Shown here in pieces: positions 1 through 6,770 of a stretch of 7,241 nt of DNA. Source of the stretch: Vulcanimicrobiota bacterium (lineage in GTDB: Bacteria > Vulcanimicrobiota > Vulcanimicrobiia > Vulcanimicrobiales > Vulcanimicrobiaceae). The position numbers and the translations under genes are program-made. The stretch lies in contig JAFAQW010000076.1 of NCBI GenBank assembly GCA_019245995.1, forward strand, positions 1 through 7,241. Direction: 5' to 3'. The notes under the pieces are model-generated. The model ran no database searches, was not told where the DNA came from, and was given only the letters and a program-made list of their open reading frames with translations. How positions within the stretch are numbered: position 1 is the stretch's first letter; the number at the start of each line of letters is the position of its first letter.

Positions 1-1553
1 TGTCATGGCTGCTCGAGGCCGTCGCGCCGCTCAGCGCGTACGGCGAGCGTCAATTTTCCGAACTGTCGCCGTTTCCAGCGGGGAACGAGCTTGCCGCGCA
101 AGCGCGCGCGCGACGAATCGCGTGGCTCGCCGCAACGGTCGATTCTAGCCGGCTCGACTCGGTGCGAAGCATTCTGCGCAGCGTGCCGGACGTCGCCGCC
201 GCGGTAGCGGCAGCGGCGATCGGGGACGTTTTGGGCGACGCTGCTTTTCTGGAACTGCGGCGGTTTTGCGCGGCGTTGCGTCGCGCCGACGACGTGCTCG
301 CCGGCGTGGAAGGCTTTGCGCCGTTTGCGAACGCCGGCGCCACGGCCGTCGGTGAGGTTCTCGGCGTCGCACAGCACGACGAAACGTCGTTCTATTTAGC
401 CGACGCGTTCGACGAGCCGCTTCGAGCGGCGCGCGAGCGGCGTGCGCGGCTGCACGCAGAGTTCGAGGCGTTGCGCGGTCGCGCCGAGCGCGCGATTGCG
501 GCTGCTCTGGGACGCGAGGAACTCGGCGAGGAGTTCATCGTCATGCGCGCCGACCTCCAGGGGAATCTTCCTCCGGGCGTTCGCGTGATCCGCGAGGCGC
601 CGACGTACTTCTTATGCCGCATCGCCTACGACGAAGAGACGGTAACCGCACTGCAACGGCGCGACGATGCAGATCGCGCCGTCGCGGAAGCCGAGGAACG
701 CGTGCGCGGGCGGCTTTCGTCGATCGTGCGGCAGCATGCCGCGGACTTGAATGCGGCGAGCGAGGCGTTGGGCGATCTCGACGTGCTGGTCGCAGCGGCG
801 CGCTATGCCGCGCGCTATCGCTGCGCCGCGCCCGAAATCGCCACGCAGCCCGTTCTCGAGTTCGTCGAGGCGCGTTTCCTGCCGCTCGAAGAGGAGCTTT
901 CCGCAGCCGGCCGCCCGTTCACGGCGCTCGACGTCGCCTTGAATGGGCCGGCGGTGCTGACGGGACCGAACATGGGCGGCAAGAGCGTCTGTTTGCGGAC
1001 CTGCGGATTGATCGCCGTGTGCGCCGCGTATGGCTTGCCGGTCCCGGCGGCGCGATGCCGCGTCGGCCTTTTTGATGAGATCGCGTGGCTCGGACTCGGC
1101 CGTGACGAGCGCGTGGGTGGATTGCTCTCCTCGTTCGCGCGCGAGGTGTTGGCGCTTAAAGCCGTCTTCGAGCGCGGCGCGCCGCGCCTGCTGCTGCTGG
1201 GCGACGAGTTCGCCCGCACGACGACCCCGCATGAGGGCAAGGCGTTGCTGATCGCACTTCTCGAACGGCTGCGTGGCCGCGCCGCCTGCGCGTTGCTCGC
1301 CACGCACTTGGGCGGCGTCGCGGCCGCCGCGCGCGTCCGTCACTTCGCGGTTCACGGGCTGCGCGGCATACCGTCGCGACCGAGCGGCGAGCAAATCGAG
1401 GATGTCCTCGCGGCACTGGCGGCTTCCATGGACTATCGCGTCGGCGAGGTGAGCGGCGACGAAGCCGCCGCGGGCGACGCCGTCGCCTTGGCGCAGCTGC
1501 TGGGGATGGACGGCGACTTTATTGCCGCCGCATATCGGGCCTTGTCGCAATGA
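1..1553 (+). CDS. MutS-family ATPase, 5'-truncated; probable KamC-type reactivase of lysine 5,6-aminomutase
   Basis: The frame is open from the first full codon at base 3, so the gene begins left of the window and 516 residues are visible. The GTG at 162 is only an internal candidate start: the 53 residues before it (WLLEAVAPLSAYGERQFSEL...) look like the beginning of a MutS core domain. Visible residues 1 to about 300 form a helical lever/clamp region, including LDVLVAAARYA. The ATPase domain follows, with Walker A TGPNMGGKS (Lys at visible residue 327), Walker B LLLLGDEFARTTTP (Asp-Glu at 401-402) and the conserved LLATH. MutS proper has DEIGRGTS at Walker B. The DEFARTT variant and the kce gene 32 bp downstream fit KamC, the MutS-like protein of lysine-fermentation clusters, thought to help reactivate the B12-dependent aminomutase. 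That role is inferred; a plain 'MutS-related protein' label is the safe alternative. The mismatch-recognition domain is not visible, but the N-terminus is off-window. Confidence 0.85.
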   Translation, partial: SWLLEAVAPLSAYGERQFSELSPFPAGNELAAQARARRIAWLAATVDSSRLDSVRSILRSVPDVAAAVAAAAIGDVLGDAAFLELRRFCAALRRADDVLAGVEGFAPFANAGATAVGEVLGVAQHDETSFYLADAFDEPLRAARERRARLHAEFEALRGRAERAIAAALGREELGEEFIVMRADLQGNLPPGVRVIREAPTYFLCRIAYDEETVTALQRRDDADRAVAEAEERVRGRLSSIVRQHAADLNAASEALGDLDVLVAAARYAARYRCAAPEIATQPVLEFVEARFLPLEEELSAAGRPFTALDVALNGPAVLTGPNMGGKSVCLRTCGLIAVCAAYGLPVPAARCRVGLFDEIAWLGLGRDERVGGLLSSFAREVLALKAVFERGAPRLLLLGDEFARTTTPHEGKALLIALLERLRGRAACALLATHLGGVAAAARVRHFAVHGLRGIPSRPSGEQIEDVLAALAASMDYRVGEVSGDEAAAGDAVALAQLLGMDGDFIAAAYRALSQ

Positions 1554-1579
1554 AGGCCGCGGCGCTGCTGCGAACGTAG
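1550..1579 (+). other. Possible nine-codon mini-ORF overlapping the MutS-like stop (ATGA)
   Basis: An ATG overlaps the TGA of the preceding gene in the classic ATGA arrangement and encodes MKAAALLRT before a TAG. It lies in the same frame as the following DUF849 gene, whose ATG is only six bases after this TAG. It could pass ribosomes to the next gene by termination and reinitiation, or be an old start cut off by a stop codon. Neither gene start has a clear Shine-Dalgarno sequence. Such a short ORF can also arise by chance. Confidence 0.25.
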
Positions 1580-1585
1580 CGGCCG

Positions 1586-2416
1586 ATGGATCCGTTGATC
1601 ATCACCTGCGCCCCGGTCGGCGCCGAGGTGCGCATCGATCAAACGCCTCACCTTCCCTACACGCCGAAGTTGCTCGGTGAGACGGCACGCGCCGTGCAGG
1701 ACGCCGGCGGCTCGATGATTCACGTGCATTGCCGCAACGACGACGGCAGCAACACGCACGCCGTCGAACGTTTTCGCGCGGCGTACGAAGCGATTCGGGC
1801 GGCGAGCGACCTCATCGTTCAGTTCTCCACCGGAGGCGCGATCGGCATGACACCGGACGAACGCGCGGGCGTCCTGCAACTGCGCCCCGAAATGGCGACG
1901 CTCACGTGCGGCAGCGTGAACTTCGGCGACGACATCTTCCAGAACAGCTTTCCCATCATGCGCGCCATTCTCAAGAAGATGAACGACTACGGCGTGCGCC
2001 CGGAGTTGGAGATCTTCGATAAGGGGCACATCGCAAACGCGCGGCGGCTGGCCCGCGAGCGCCTGTTGTCGTTCCCGCAACACGTCGATTTGGTCCTAGG
2101 CGTTCCCGGCGGCCTCGAGGCGACCGTGCAGAACCTCTGCGACTTGGTGGACGACCTTCCCGGCGGATGCACGTGGTCCGTCGCCGGCATCGGGCGACAG
2201 CAGCTGCCCATGGCGATGGCGGCGATCGCGATGGGCGGGCACGTGCGCGTGGGTTTGGAGGATAATTTGTACTACAGCCGCGGCAAGCTCGCGCGCAACG
2301 AGGAGCTCGTCGCGCGCGTCGCGCGCATCGCTGCGGAGGCCGGACGCGCCGTCGCCACGCCGGAGAAGGCGCGCGACGTTCTCGGCTTGTCGCGCCAAAC
2401 CGCGCCGGTCGCGTAG
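1586..2416 (+). CDS. kce: DUF849 / BKACE family enzyme, probable 3-keto-5-aminohexanoate cleavage enzyme (Kce)
   Basis: This cytoplasmic zinc-dependent TIM-barrel enzyme of 276 residues is a normal length for the family. Kce converts 5-amino-3-oxohexanoate plus acetyl-CoA into acetoacetate and 3-aminobutyryl-CoA in lysine fermentation. The start of strand 1 (LIITCAPVGAE) carries Glu14. The metal-binding HVH lies at His46 and His48. Ser81-Thr82 and Thr107 follow in QFSTGG and TLTCGSVNF. PELEIFDKGHI spans 139-149, LGVPGG spans 171-176, and GGHVRVGLEDN gives Arg221, Glu225 and Asp226. From memory, Glu14, His46, His48 and the R-x3-E-D block match the active site described for the Cloacamonas enzyme. 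The neighbouring MutS-like gene supports the lysine role. ATG 1586 places the family N-terminus correctly, although no Shine-Dalgarno is evident; an in-frame TAG at 1577-1579 rules out earlier starts. BKACE enzymes use varied β-keto acids, so the exact substrate is inferred. Confidence 0.9.
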   Translation: MDPLIITCAPVGAEVRIDQTPHLPYTPKLLGETARAVQDAGGSMIHVHCRNDDGSNTHAVERFRAAYEAIRAASDLIVQFSTGGAIGMTPDERAGVLQLRPEMATLTCGSVNFGDDIFQNSFPIMRAILKKMNDYGVRPELEIFDKGHIANARRLARERLLSFPQHVDLVLGVPGGLEATVQNLCDLVDDLPGGCTWSVAGIGRQQLPMAMAAIAMGGHVRVGLEDNLYYSRGKLARNEELVARVARIAAEAGRAVATPEKARDVLGLSRQTAPVA

Positions 2417-2423
2417 CGTCAGA

Positions 2424-2440
2424 AGGCCTTTTTCGGGCCT
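2424..2440 (+). other. Small hairpin between kce and the permease gene
   Basis: AGGCC at 2424-2428 pairs with GGCCT at 2436-2440 around a T-rich loop, with a possible extra T-G pair. It fills most of the 40-base gap between the two genes. There is no T-run after the stem, so this is not a standard intrinsic terminator. It may affect mRNA stability or the relative expression of the two halves of the operon, or mean nothing. Confidence 0.25.
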
Positions 2441-2456
2441 CTCGTAAGTAGCAGGG

Positions 2457-3431
2457 GTGTTCACGTACGTCCTGCGGCGGACACTTCAATCTATTCCGCT
2501 GCTGCTGGCGATCTCGGTGATCTTGTACGCGATTCTGTACAATATGCCGGGCGGACCGCTCGCGCCGTACCTTCAGAACCCGCACATCACTCCCGCCGAC
2601 ATCGCGCGGCTCAAGCACAATCTCGGGATGGATCAACCCGTTCCCATCCAGTATCTGAAATGGCTCGGCCACGTGCTCGTCGGCGATATGGGCTACTCGA
2701 CAAGCAATTCGGAGCCGGTCTTTCAAGCGTTAATAGAGCGCTTCGGGGCAACGCTCGAGCTCATGGGAGCTTCGCTGATCATCGCGATCGCGATCGGCAT
2801 CACGGCGGGCATCGTTTCGGCGGTCTTTCGATATTCGGTGCTCGACTATGCGATAACGACGTTCGCCTTCTTCGGACAGTCCATGCCGGTCTTTTGGTTC
2901 GCGCTGATGATGCAACTCGCGTTCGCCGTGCACGGCATCCCGTTGCCGTTCGGCTACCAGGTTCAACTCCCGTCGGCCGGGATCTCCAGCAGCGATACCT
3001 TCGACATCGGCGATCGGCTTTCGCACTTGATCCTGCCGGCGATCGTACTCTCGTTGCTGCAGATCGCGTTGTTCAGCCGCTTCATGCGCTCCTCGCTGTT
3101 GGAGGTGCTGGGAACGGACTACATGCGCACGGCGGCCGCCAAGGGTCTGGCGTTCCGCTCGATCCTGTTTCGGCACGGGCTCAAAAACGCGCTGATCCCC
3201 GTGGTGACGGTGATCGCGCTGTCGCTGCCGAGCCTCTTGGCAGGAGCGATCGTCACCGAAACGATCTTCGCGTGGCCCGGGATGGGCCGGCTCTTCATCA
3301 ACGCGTTGTATCAAAGCGATCTCGCGCTGCTCATGGGATACCTGTTGCTGGTGGCGTTTCTCGTCGTCTTTTCCAACCTGTTTGCCGACGTGCTCTACGC
3401 GTGGCTCGATCCACGCGTGAAGTACGATTAG
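2457..3431 (+). CDS. ABC transporter permease, DppB/OppB family
   Basis: This inner-membrane subunit of a dipeptide/oligopeptide-type ABC importer has 324 residues, typical for the family. The N-terminus MFTYVLRRTLQSIPLLL and the following MPGGPLAPY are hallmarks of the DppB/OppB/GsiC group. Predicted membrane segments lie near residues 10-30, 101-123, 131-158, 188-209, 244-266 and 288-311. The cytoplasmic coupling loop, where the ATPase docks, is at about 221-248 (DYMRTAAAKG, then FRHGLKNALIP). The C-terminal ETIFAWPGMGRLF and LDPRVKYD are also conserved. The GTG start is the only reasonable one, because an in-frame TAA at 2445-2447 lies just upstream and the next Met is inside the first helix region. 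Its G-rich AGGGG abuts the start codon, an unusually short spacing. The nine-base gap to the second permease shows that the two are co-expressed partners. Substrate is unknown; no ATPase or binding protein gene is in the window. Confidence 0.95.
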   Translation: MFTYVLRRTLQSIPLLLAISVILYAILYNMPGGPLAPYLQNPHITPADIARLKHNLGMDQPVPIQYLKWLGHVLVGDMGYSTSNSEPVFQALIERFGATLELMGASLIIAIAIGITAGIVSAVFRYSVLDYAITTFAFFGQSMPVFWFALMMQLAFAVHGIPLPFGYQVQLPSAGISSSDTFDIGDRLSHLILPAIVLSLLQIALFSRFMRSSLLEVLGTDYMRTAAAKGLAFRSILFRHGLKNALIPVVTVIALSLPSLLAGAIVTETIFAWPGMGRLFINALYQSDLALLMGYLLLVAFLVVFSNLFADVLYAWLDPRVKYD

Positions 3432-3440
3432 AGCGTAGCG

Positions 3441-4379
3441 ATGGCAGCGCCTAGCGTCCCCATCTCAGCCGTCGTCGCCGACGACGAAATCGTACTCTCG
3501 AAGGTTACGTTTTGGACGCGCTTGCGCCGCCACAAGCTCGCGCTGGCCGGGATCATCGTGCTGGGGCTCATGGTTCTCGCGGCCGTTCTCGCCGGACAAT
3601 TGGCGCCGTTCGATCCGAACGCGATCGACAACGTGCACTGGCAGGGGCAGCCGCTCCCGCCATGTTTTCAGGGGTCTGGCCAGTGCGGCGGCCATCCGCT
3701 GGGCACCGACGAGGTAGGGCGCGATCTGTTGTCGCGGCTGCTCTTCGGCGCGCGCATTTCGCTGACGGTTGGACTCTTCGCGGTGATCATGGAGGTGTTG
3801 ATCGGCGCGACGCTCGGCGCGATCGCCGGTTACTACGGGAAGTGGGTCGACTACGCTTTGATGCGCCTGACCGACGTCTTTCTGTCGATTCCGCTGCTGC
3901 CGTTGCTGCTCGTGCTTACGGCGATCGTCGCGGCCAGTTCCTCGAAGGCGGCGTTGAGCTTCGGCGTCATCGTCGTCATCATCGGAGCTCTTTCGTGGCC
4001 GGCCGTCGCGCGTTTAGTGCGCGCCTCGTTTTTGAGCCTGCGGGAACGCGAGTTCGCCGAAGCGGCACGGGCGCTGGGCAACAACGACGGCCGCATCATC
4101 TTTCGCCACCTGTTGCCGAACGCGATCGCGCCGATCGTGGTGCAGGCGACGCTCGACGTGGCCAACGTCATCATCTTGGAGTCCACGCTTTCTTTTCTCG
4201 GCCTTGGCATTCAGCCGCCGACTGCATCCTGGGGAAACATGCTCGCGAACGCGCAGAGCAACCTCCAAACGGCCTGGTGGGCGGCGGTATTTCCCGGACT
4301 GTGCATTCTGATCACGGTGTTGGCCATCAACTACATCGGCGACGGCCTCCGCGACGCTCTGGATCCGAACGTGCGATAA
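3441..4379 (+). CDS. ABC transporter permease, DppC/OppC family
   Basis: This 312-residue protein is the second channel subunit, partner of the DppB-type permease ending nine bases upstream. It has a cytoplasmic N-terminal tail, a first membrane helix at about 33-54, and the family signature HPLGTDEVGRDLLSRLLFGA at 85-104. Further helices lie near 105-129, 146-165, 172-189, 226-247 and 280-300. The ATPase-docking loop is EFAEAARALG (204-213) followed by FRHLLPNAIAPIVV. The block ILESTLSFLGLGIQPP (245-260) and the ending DGLRDALDPNVR are typical. The first extracytoplasmic stretch (about 61-84) contains two cysteines, Cys75 and Cys82, just before the signature. They might form a disulfide, which is not a general trait of the family. 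ATG 3441 gives the usual N-terminal layout; its Shine-Dalgarno is weak, which fits coupled translation from the upstream gene. Family assignment is secure; substrate is not. Confidence 0.95.
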   Translation: MAAPSVPISAVVADDEIVLSKVTFWTRLRRHKLALAGIIVLGLMVLAAVLAGQLAPFDPNAIDNVHWQGQPLPPCFQGSGQCGGHPLGTDEVGRDLLSRLLFGARISLTVGLFAVIMEVLIGATLGAIAGYYGKWVDYALMRLTDVFLSIPLLPLLLVLTAIVAASSSKAALSFGVIVVIIGALSWPAVARLVRASFLSLREREFAEAARALGNNDGRIIFRHLLPNAIAPIVVQATLDVANVIILESTLSFLGLGIQPPTASWGNMLANAQSNLQTAWWAAVFPGLCILITVLAINYIGDGLRDALDPNVR

Positions 4380-4385
4380 TACGTT

Positions 4386-4391
4386 AAGGAG
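4386..4391 (+). promoter_or_regulatory. Ribosome binding site of the NHL-like lipoprotein gene
   Basis: AAGGAG lies six bases before ATG 4398. It is the only strong Shine-Dalgarno in the window and fixes the start of the lipoprotein gene. It suggests that this gene is translated independently and efficiently, unlike the weakly marked starts upstream. Confidence 0.85.
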
Positions 4392-4397
4392 TACGCC

Positions 4398-5423
4398 ATG
4401 CAAAGCAAATCGCTCCTGGCTTTTTTACTGGCGTTGATGTCTGCGAGCACGATAAGCGCCTGCGGCGGTGGAAACGGCGCCGCAGCAAGTTTGGTGCCGC
4501 CCGACGGCCGCGCGGCGGCTCACGCCTCGTGGCAAGAGCGCCTTTTCGTGGAGAGTTTTAGCCAAATCACGGAATACACGCTGCGCGGACGGTTGGTGCG
4601 AACGATCGCAAGCGGGTTTACGAGCCAAGGAACGTCCACGGGCGGCCTTGCCTTCGACGGGGCCGGATACCTGTACGCAATCACGGGCGAATTCAGCATC
4701 GGCGTCTATGCGCCGTCCTCGAGAAACCTCGTACGCACCATCACCGATGGCGTCGGTTGGCCTTATGCACTCGCTACCGACGCGGCCGGCAATCTCTATG
4801 TGAGCAACGGCCAGAGCAACAGCGTCACGGTCTATCCCCCCGGGGCGAGCTCCCCGACCGTCACGATCACGCGAGGGATCGACGACCCAGCCTCCATTGC
4901 GATCGATTCTCGCGGCAATTTGTACGTCGCCAATCTCTTGGGAAACAGCGTCACCGTTTACGCGCCCGGTGGATCCTTGCTGCGAACGATTACGGATGCC
5001 GTGGACGGCCCGGAATCAGTCGCGCTGGACAAGAAGGACGATCTCTTCGTGGGAAACGCGAACTTCGGTCGCGGTACCGTCACCGTCTATGTCCCGCCGA
5101 ACGATGCGCTCGTTCGAATCCTGCAGCAGGGCGTCTGGGCGCCCTGGTCCGTGACGGGCGACCCGCGACGGATCTACGTTTCGAATGCCAATCGGGGCAC
5201 CGTTACGGAATACGGGCGCGACCACGGCAAGCTCGTTCGGAAACTTCGCGTGAACGGCGAGCCGGGCCCGATCGTGCTGGACGCCGTCAAAAATCTCTAC
5301 GTGGCCTGCTACGTCGAACCGTCGGGACAGGTGCAAGTCTACGCACCGGGTGAGGCGGCGCCGAAGCTGACAATTACCGACGGGATTCTGCAGCCCCTGG
5401 CGGTGGCGTTGGGGCCGCCGTGA
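4398..5423 (+). CDS. Lipoprotein with seven NHL-like β-propeller repeats
   Basis: This is a 341-residue exported protein of unknown function. The N-terminus has a lysine, a hydrophobic stretch and the lipobox ISAC, with Cys22 as the likely lipidated residue after signal peptidase II cleavage. A short low-complexity linker follows. From residue 49 to the end there are seven repeats of about 40 residues, starting near 49, 91, 132, 174, 215, 258 and 299. The consensus is NLYVSNxxxNSVTVYAPG, then LVRTITDGVxxPxSVAxDxxG. This is the NHL/SMP-30-like pattern and fits a complete seven-bladed propeller. Such propellers usually bind proteins or ligands; no catalytic residues can be assigned. The last repeat runs to the C-terminus with no extra domain. 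The ATG has the good AAGGAG. The gene follows the permeases by 18 bp and touches the next lipoprotein gene, so they may share a transcript, but a functional link to transport is not shown. Confidence 0.88.
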   Translation: MQSKSLLAFLLALMSASTISACGGGNGAAASLVPPDGRAAAHASWQERLFVESFSQITEYTLRGRLVRTIASGFTSQGTSTGGLAFDGAGYLYAITGEFSIGVYAPSSRNLVRTITDGVGWPYALATDAAGNLYVSNGQSNSVTVYPPGASSPTVTITRGIDDPASIAIDSRGNLYVANLLGNSVTVYAPGGSLLRTITDAVDGPESVALDKKDDLFVGNANFGRGTVTVYVPPNDALVRILQQGVWAPWSVTGDPRRIYVSNANRGTVTEYGRDHGKLVRKLRVNGEPGPIVLDAVKNLYVACYVEPSGQVQVYAPGEAAPKLTITDGILQPLAVALGPP

Positions 5424-6770
5424 GTGAGGACGGCACTTTTCGCGTTCTCGTTGCTTGCGACGGCCTGTTCGTACGGTAATGCGCCGCCGATCGCGTTTCC
5501 ACGTGCATCGCACCAAGGTTTCCGCGGCGCGTCCGGCCCGTTCGGCGCGCAAACGATTTACAGTTTCCAACTGAACGCAAAAACGAAGAGCGCGATTTTC
5601 CCCAGCAGCACGCTGTTTGCGGATACCGTCGGAAATTTGTACGGCGCAACGTCGGCGACGGCCGGCTTTCACGGCGGCGCCGGCACGATCTTTAGGCTCG
5701 CCGGACGCAGCGCACAACTGCTCGCACGATTCACCGGACGAGGTGGCGCGTATCCCAGCGGCGTCGTCGCGGACGCAGCGGGCGCCCTCTATGGGAGCAC
5801 GCGGGAGGGCGGCGACGTTGATTGCCTGCCCACGTTGGGATGCGGCGCGGTATTCAAGCTAACGCTGTCGGGCTCGTCGTACGTCAAAGCGATACTCTAT
5901 CGTTTCAAAGGCGGTTCCGATGGGATCGACCCAAGCCAGCTGGCGATCGACGCGCGCGGGACGCTCTACGGCGTGACGGCGGAGGGCGGCAACGGCAGCG
6001 GCTGCGGCGGATTCGGGTGCGGCACGGTGTTTCGCTTGGCACGCGGACGCACGCGCTACCGCGAGACGGTGCTCTATCGCTTTCGGGGCGGCTCGGATGG
6101 GAGCCGGCCGTTAGGGGGCGTCGTTCTCGACGCCCACGGAAATTTGTTCGGCGTCACGGCCAACGGCGGCGAGTGCGACCAGTCGGGCAGCGGCTGCGGA
6201 ACGATATACGAACTGGCATCGACCGGCTCCAACTACGTTGAGAAAATTCTCTATCGGTTTGCCGGCACCGCCGACGGCGATGCCGCCTTCCCCACCTCGC
6301 TCACGTCCCCGACGCCCGACGGAACGCTCTACGGCACGAGCCTTTCCGGTGGAGACGATCGCTGCGCGGGAGGGTGCGGCACGGTTTTTCGATGGGCACC
6401 GTCGCGTGGCGGGGGCGGGGAAAGCGTTTTGTTACGATTCGCCCCCGCTCCGGGCAACGCACCGCGACAGCCGTCCGGGCTGCTGCTGCTCGCAAGCGCG
6501 CTGTACGGCACGACCGCCGTGGGCGGAGAAGAGACGAGCTATTTCTTCCCGCATGGTTTCGGGGCGATTTTTGCGGTGGATCTTGCGACGCAAACTCCGC
6601 GGACGATCTACGAGTTCGAAGGCCCCCCGGGCGGCGCCGCGCCGGCCGGGGGACTCACGCTCGGGATCGACCGGTCGCTGTACGGCGCGACGGCGAGCGG
6701 CGGCACCGGCGAGTGCATCGACTTCACCGGCTGCGGCACGGTGTATCGGCTTTCGGCGCCCCTACTTTAA
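5424..6770 (+). CDS. Lipoprotein with seven GloVer-type tandem repeats
   Basis: This 448-residue protein begins with GTG directly after the TGA of the preceding gene, so translation is probably coupled. The N-terminus MRTALFAFSLLATAC is a short lipoprotein signal with Cys15 as the lipidation site. The body has seven repeats with the GloVer pattern: LYGxTxxGG, then a variable loop, GCGTVFRL, and a strand such as ILYRFxGGSDG. The LYG motifs or their variants (LFG at 241) lie near residues 72, 122, 181, 241, 302, 360 and 419. Five of the seven loops carry a pair of cysteines: 134/140, 194/199, 251/258, 314/318 and 431/437. The first and sixth repeats lack them. These could be disulfides outside the cytoplasm. 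A seven-bladed propeller is the likely fold (inference). The function of GloVer proteins is not known to me. The gene overlaps the convergent DUF1264 gene by nine bases. Confidence 0.88.
   Translation: MRTALFAFSLLATACSYGNAPPIAFPRASHQGFRGASGPFGAQTIYSFQLNAKTKSAIFPSSTLFADTVGNLYGATSATAGFHGGAGTIFRLAGRSAQLLARFTGRGGAYPSGVVADAAGALYGSTREGGDVDCLPTLGCGAVFKLTLSGSSYVKAILYRFKGGSDGIDPSQLAIDARGTLYGVTAEGGNGSGCGGFGCGTVFRLARGRTRYRETVLYRFRGGSDGSRPLGGVVLDAHGNLFGVTANGGECDQSGSGCGTIYELASTGSNYVEKILYRFAGTADGDAAFPTSLTSPTPDGTLYGTSLSGGDDRCAGGCGTVFRWAPSRGGGGESVLLRFAPAPGNAPRQPSGLLLLASALYGTTAVGGEETSYFFPHGFGAIFAVDLATQTPRTIYEFEGPPGGAAPAGGLTLGIDRSLYGATASGGTGECIDFTGCGTVYRLSAPLL

Noticed and set aside
162..164. GTG 162 as the start of the MutS-like gene
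   Set aside because: The same frame is open to the left edge, and the preceding residues resemble the beginning of a MutS core domain, so the real start is off-window.
612..1550. Long - strand open frame of about 312 codons opposite the MutS-like gene
   Set aside because: It is a shadow of the GC-rich coding strand: no recognisable domain, a very Arg- and Gln-rich composition, and it lies fully inside a gene with clear ATPase motifs.
2424..2450. Intrinsic terminator after kce
   Set aside because: The stem is only five or six pairs, and the T-run sits in the loop and not after the stem, so it is listed only as a weak hairpin.
1433..2726. Overlapping - strand frames of about 216 and 251 codons opposite kce and the first permease
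   Set aside because: They are Arg/Ala-rich translations with no family features, opposite two strongly supported genes; typical high-GC antisense artefacts.
2222..4129. Four copies of the palindrome GCGATCGC (2222, 2784, 3819, 4122), like the cyanobacterial HIP1 octamer
   Set aside because: Every copy is an in-frame Ala-Ile-Ala (GCG ATC GCx) in kce or the permeases, so codon preference and membrane-protein composition explain them.
4375..4380. GATAAT as a -10 promoter box before the NHL-like lipoprotein
   Set aside because: The best -35 candidate at about 17-18 bp spacing matches only half of TTGACA, and transcription would start inside the Shine-Dalgarno sequence.
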